From positions 1 to 8,110 of the forward strand of contig CAJGEA010000082.1 of the NCBI GenBank assembly GCA_904502015.1: DNA of 8,110 nt. Direction: 5' to 3'. Position numbers and translations under genes: made by a program. Source of the stretch: an uncultured Clostridia bacterium. Lineage in GTDB: Bacteria; Bacillota; Clostridia; Oscillospirales; CAG-272. Each line of letters starts with the position of its first letter. The first letter of the stretch is position 1. Under the pieces are notes generated by a model, which had not been told where the DNA came from, made no database searches, and saw only the letters and a program-made list of their open reading frames with translations. This document shows, in pieces, positions 5,515 to 8,110 of this stretch.

Positions 5515-7476
5515 ATGGATATCAAGACCCCGTACACCAAGGAGCAACTGAAAATTTTGCGCCTTCTGGCGGCCGAATACCCCTCCATCTCCATGGCGGG
5601 GGCCACCCTGGTCAATCTGACCGCCCTTTGCAACCTGCCCAAGGGCACCGAGCACTTTATGAGTGATCTGCACGGTGAGGCAGAGGCGTTCGAGCATATT
5701 CTCAACAACTGCTCGGGGGTTATCCGCGAGAAGGTGGATACTGTGTTCTACCGCACCATGTCCGCCGAGGAGCGCCGCAGCTTCTGCACCCTCATCTACT
5801 ATCCCGTCGAAAAGCTGGATGAGCTCCGCGCGCACGGCGCGTTGACCGATGACTGGTATCGCGTGACGCTGTATCGTCTGGTGGATCTCTCCCGCTCGGT
5901 GGCGTCCAAGTACACCCGTGCCAAGGTGCGTGCCGCCCTGCCCGAGGACTTCCAGTACATCATCGACGAGCTTCTGCACACCTCGGGTGAGGAGCACGAT
6001 AAGCAGGCGTACTATCAGAACATTATTTCCACCGTGATTGCGGTGGGGCAGGCCGAGACCTTTATCGTGTCCCTCTGTCACCTGATCAAGCGCATGGCGG
6101 TGGATCGTCTGCACGTGGTGGGCGACATCTACGATCGCGGCAACCACGCCGACCGCATTTTGGATATGCTCTGCGAGCATCACAACGTGGATATTCAATG
6201 GGGTAACCACGACATCGTGTGGATGGGAGCGGCGGCGGGCAGCGCGGCCTGCGTGGCTACCGTGCTCAATTCGGCGCTCCAGTACAACACGCTCTCCATC
6301 GTGGAGAACACCTACGGTATCAGCCTGCGCGACCTCATCGGCTTTGCGCAGGAGACCTATAAGGATTGCACGTGGTTCATGCCCCGCAATCCCGACGATG
6401 CCTACTACGTCAAAAACCGCATGGACACGCTCTCCAAGGCGCACAAGGCCATCGCCATCATCATGTTCAAGCTGGAGGGGCAGATGATCCGCCGCCACCC
6501 CGAGTACGGCATGGAAGAGCGGCTTTTGCTGAGTCACATTGACTACGAGCGAAACACCATTACCATCGGCGGTGTGGAATACCCCCTCAATGACGGGCAT
6601 TTTCCCACCATCGATCCCGGCGACCCGTACGCGCTGTCACCTGCCGAGGAGTCCTTGATTTCCTCGCTGACCTATGCCTTCCGCCACAGCCGCGCCCTGC
6701 GCAAGCACGTGCTGTTCCTATACAACAACGGTAGCCTCTATAAGCTTTGCAACGGCAACCTTTTGTTCCACGGGTGCGTGCCTATGACCGACGACGGCGG
6801 CTTTGAGAAGGTCACGACCCATGACGGGCAGGTGCTCTCGGGGCGCGCCTATATGGACTATTGCGACAAGACTGCCCGCGCCGCCTTTTACGATGGCGGG
6901 CAGGACGAGCTGGATTTCATGTACTACCTCTGGTGCGGCCGCCAGAGCCCCCTCTTCGGGCGCGAGAAGATGACCACCTTCGAGCGGTACTTTGTCAACG
7001 ACCGTAAGACGTGGGAGGAGGTCAAGAATCCCTACTACGAGCTGGTGGAGCAGTACGATCACGCATCGGCCATCCTCCGCGAGTTCGGGCTGGATCCGCA
7101 TACCGCCCACATCATCAACGGTCACGTGCCCGTCCGCGCCGCCAAGGGCGAGCATCCCGTCAAGGCGAACGGACGCTACATCCGCATTGACGGTGGCTTT
7201 TGCCGTGCCTACCACGACAAGACGGGCATCGCGGGCTATACCCTCATTTATTCCTCGCGCGGCCTGCGCCTCGTGTCCCACAGCCCCTTTGAGGGCAAGG
7301 AAGCCGCCATCCGCGAGAACCGCGACATCCTCGCCACCACCGACGTGGTCTTTGAAATGATGGCCGAGCGTATGCTCGTCCGCGACACCGACGAGGGCAA
7401 GGGCATCCTAGACCGCATGGAAGACCTCCACACCCTCCTCGCCGCCTATCGCGAAGGCATTGTATCACCGGAGTAA
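5515..7476 (+). CDS. fbp: Fructose-1,6-bisphosphatase, class III
   Basis: Hydrolyses fructose 1,6-bisphosphate to fructose 6-phosphate and phosphate in gluconeogenesis; cytoplasmic. From the ATG at 5515 the protein has 653 residues, normal for the large Firmicutes-type class III enzyme (Pfam FBPase_2, PF06874), which is unrelated to the E. coli class I enzyme. The calcineurin-like metallophosphatase motifs are intact: SDLHGE at 50-55, GDIYDRG at 203-209, GNHD at 230-233 and NGHVPV at 535-540, with late YSSRGL and HSPFEGK blocks. The N-terminus (YTKEQLKILRLLAAEYPS) and EKVDTVFYRTMS also fit the family. An in-frame TTG at 5482 would add 11 residues but lacks a ribosome-binding site. The gene stands alone between two hairpin repeats (copies B and C). 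The B. subtilis enzyme of this class is known to be controlled by AMP and phosphoenolpyruvate; whether this one is cannot be seen. No convincing promoter was found upstream. Confidence 0.96.
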   Translation: MDIKTPYTKEQLKILRLLAAEYPSISMAGATLVNLTALCNLPKGTEHFMSDLHGEAEAFEHILNNCSGVIREKVDTVFYRTMSAEERRSFCTLIYYPVEKLDELRAHGALTDDWYRVTLYRLVDLSRSVASKYTRAKVRAALPEDFQYIIDELLHTSGEEHDKQAYYQNIISTVIAVGQAETFIVSLCHLIKRMAVDRLHVVGDIYDRGNHADRILDMLCEHHNVDIQWGNHDIVWMGAAAGSAACVATVLNSALQYNTLSIVENTYGISLRDLIGFAQETYKDCTWFMPRNPDDAYYVKNRMDTLSKAHKAIAIIMFKLEGQMIRRHPEYGMEERLLLSHIDYERNTITIGGVEYPLNDGHFPTIDPGDPYALSPAEESLISSLTYAFRHSRALRKHVLFLYNNGSLYKLCNGNLLFHGCVPMTDDGGFEKVTTHDGQVLSGRAYMDYCDKTARAAFYDGGQDELDFMYYLWCGRQSPLFGREKMTTFERYFVNDRKTWEEVKNPYYELVEQYDHASAILREFGLDPHTAHIINGHVPVRAAKGEHPVKANGRYIRIDGGFCRAYHDKTGIAGYTLIYSSRGLRLVSHSPFEGKEAAIRENRDILATTDVVFEMMAERMLVRDTDEGKGILDRMEDLHTLLAAYREGIVSPE

Positions 7477-7487
7477 GAACGAGAATA

Positions 7488-7656
7488 TGTGGGGCGTCGC
7501 CCCACACCCCACTTGAAACCTTTTTGCAAAAAGGTTTCAAGACTTCCAAAAACCTTATAAAAATATATTTTATTAAAGTTTATTAAAGTTTTTTGAAATC
7601 CAAAAACTTTTTTTCGAAAAAGTTTTTGGTGGGGGTTCGGGGGCAACGCCCCCGAA
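7488..7656 (+). repeat. Composite hairpin repeat, copy C (M55 gene leader)
   Basis: Same order as the other copies with different arm sequences: a GC hairpin TGTGGGGC-GTC-GCCCCACA (7488-7506); the linker CCCCA; a 14-bp perfect hairpin CTTGAAACCTTTTT / AAAAAGGTTTCAAG (7512-7525 with 7528-7541); CTTCCAAAAACC; an AT-rich centre; a 13-bp perfect hairpin at 7600-7612 with 7617-7629 around TTCG; the linker GGTGGGGG; and a GC hairpin TTCGGGGGC-AAC-GCCCCCGAA (7636-7656). It begins 11 bases after the fbp stop and ends 2 bases before the next gene's ribosome-binding site. A possible left edge, AGAACGA (7476-7482), resembles the boundary motif of copy A but is too short to be sure. Confidence 0.83.
7571..7590 (+). 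repeat. Tandem 10-bp duplication in the copy C centre
   Basis: TATTAAAGTT occurs twice in direct tandem (7571-7580 and 7581-7590) in the AT-rich core, with no counterpart in copies A or B. Confidence 0.9.
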
Positions 7657-7658
7657 AG

Positions 7659-7664
7659 AAAGGA
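7659..7664 (+). promoter_or_regulatory. Ribosome-binding site of the M55 peptidase gene
   Basis: AAAGGA lies 6 bases before the ATG at 7671 and 2 bases after the terminal hairpin of repeat copy C, so folding of that hairpin could influence ribosome access. Confidence 0.85.
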
Positions 7665-7670
7665 CGTACT

Positions 7671-8110
7671 ATGAAAAAATTGTTTATCAGTGCCGATATA
7701 GAGGGCACGTGTGGTATTGTTAGCTGGGAGGAGACCGAGGCGGGAGGTCGCGGATACGACTATTTCGCTAGGCAGATGACAAGAGAGGTCAGCGCGGCCG
7801 TGGAGGGCGCGTTGGCGGCAGGGTACGAGAGCACGATCAAAGACGCGCACGACAGCGCGCGGAATCTGCTGCCCGACGAGCTGCCCCGCTCGGTGCGCCT
7901 CATCCGTGGCTGGGAGCGTGGGCTTTGGTGCATGATGGCGGGTATGCAGCACGACAAGTTTGACGCCGTGGCGTTCACGGGCTATCACAGCGCCGCGAGG
8001 AGCGAGGGGAATCCTCTGTCTCACACCATGGACACCATCGCCAACCGCGTCACCCTCAACGGCAGTCCCGCGTCCGAGTTCACCATCAATGCCTACATGG
8101 CGGCCTACCT
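7671..8110 (+). CDS. M55-family D-aminopeptidase (3' end missing)
   Basis: The first 146 residues of a zinc metallopeptidase related to Bacillus DppA, which cleaves D-amino-acid peptides such as D-Ala-D-Ala. The family start KLFISADIEGTCGIV gives likely zinc ligands D9 and E11. KDAHDSARN supplies H60 at the same number as the DppA ligand. GYHS supplies H106, and SEFTINA supplies E136 in the place of the last DppA ligand. Family knowledge points to a toroidal cytoplasmic oligomer involved in peptidoglycan-peptide recycling or D-peptide use; the substrate here is not shown. The ATG at 7671 is well supported by AAAGGA. The frame stays open to the window edge, so roughly half the protein is out of view. 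Upstream lies repeat copy C, with no clear promoter of its own, so read-through from fbp is possible. Confidence 0.9.
   Translation, partial: MKKLFISADIEGTCGIVSWEETEAGGRGYDYFARQMTREVSAAVEGALAAGYESTIKDAHDSARNLLPDELPRSVRLIRGWERGLWCMMAGMQHDKFDAVAFTGYHSAARSEGNPLSHTMDTIANRVTLNGSPASEFTINAYMAAY

Noticed and set aside
1521..7656. CRISPR array
   Set aside because: The three copies are kilobases apart, in mixed orientation, internally palindromic and without spacers.

Overview
The window looks like chromosome from a GC-rich Clostridia-type Firmicute, probably a gut anaerobe of the Oscillospiraceae or a related lineage. The evidence is strong purine-rich Shine-Dalgarno sites (AAAGGAGG, GGAGG), a consensus sigma-A promoter, the Firmicutes-type class III fructose-1,6-bisphosphatase, a class I lysyl-tRNA synthetase and an M55 D-aminopeptidase. 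No species call is possible by eye. All genes lie on the + strand and the coding content is housekeeping or metabolic. I see no phage, transposase, CRISPR array, toxin-antitoxin or recognisable defence genes.

Layout. (1) 1-1403 is the 3' part of a class I lysyl-tRNA synthetase with a Trbp111/EMAPII-type tRNA-binding domain at its C-terminus, closed by a textbook intrinsic terminator at 1414-1445. (2) A perfect TTGACA-17-TATAAT promoter (1479-1507) drives a tight three-gene run: rarA (AAA+ replication-recombination ATPase), a cytoplasmic serine hydrolase of the beta-lactamase/esterase fold, and a lipoprotein polysaccharide deacetylase. Gaps between these genes are 22 and 27 bases. (3) fbp, the class III fructose-1,6-bisphosphatase of gluconeogenesis, follows. 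Its start is best placed at 5515. (4) The 5' part of an M55 D-aminopeptidase runs off the right edge.

The most unusual content is between the genes. Three of the intergenic gaps (1521-1715, 5239-5415, 7488-7656) hold copies of one composite element of about 170-195 bp. Each has GC-rich hairpins at or near its ends, an ACCCCAC/GTGGGG-type linker, long inner hairpins with 2-4 nt loops and an AT-rich centre. Hairpin sequences differ between copies, but pairing is perfect in most arms, so structure appears better conserved than sequence. Copies A and B share two near-terminal blocks (13 and 30 identical bases) in opposite orientation. Copy A lies just downstream of the predicted transcription start of the rarA operon, so it should be transcribed as a structured 5' leader ending 4 bases before the ribosome-binding site. 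Copy C ends 2 bases before the ribosome-binding site of the M55 gene. This repeat family is the best candidate here for something poorly described. Whether it is a miniature mobile element, a REP/BIME-like repeat or a regulatory RNA cannot be decided from one window.

The genes do not form one obvious pathway. The M55 peptidase and the deacetylase could both act on cell-wall or envelope material, but that link is only inferred.
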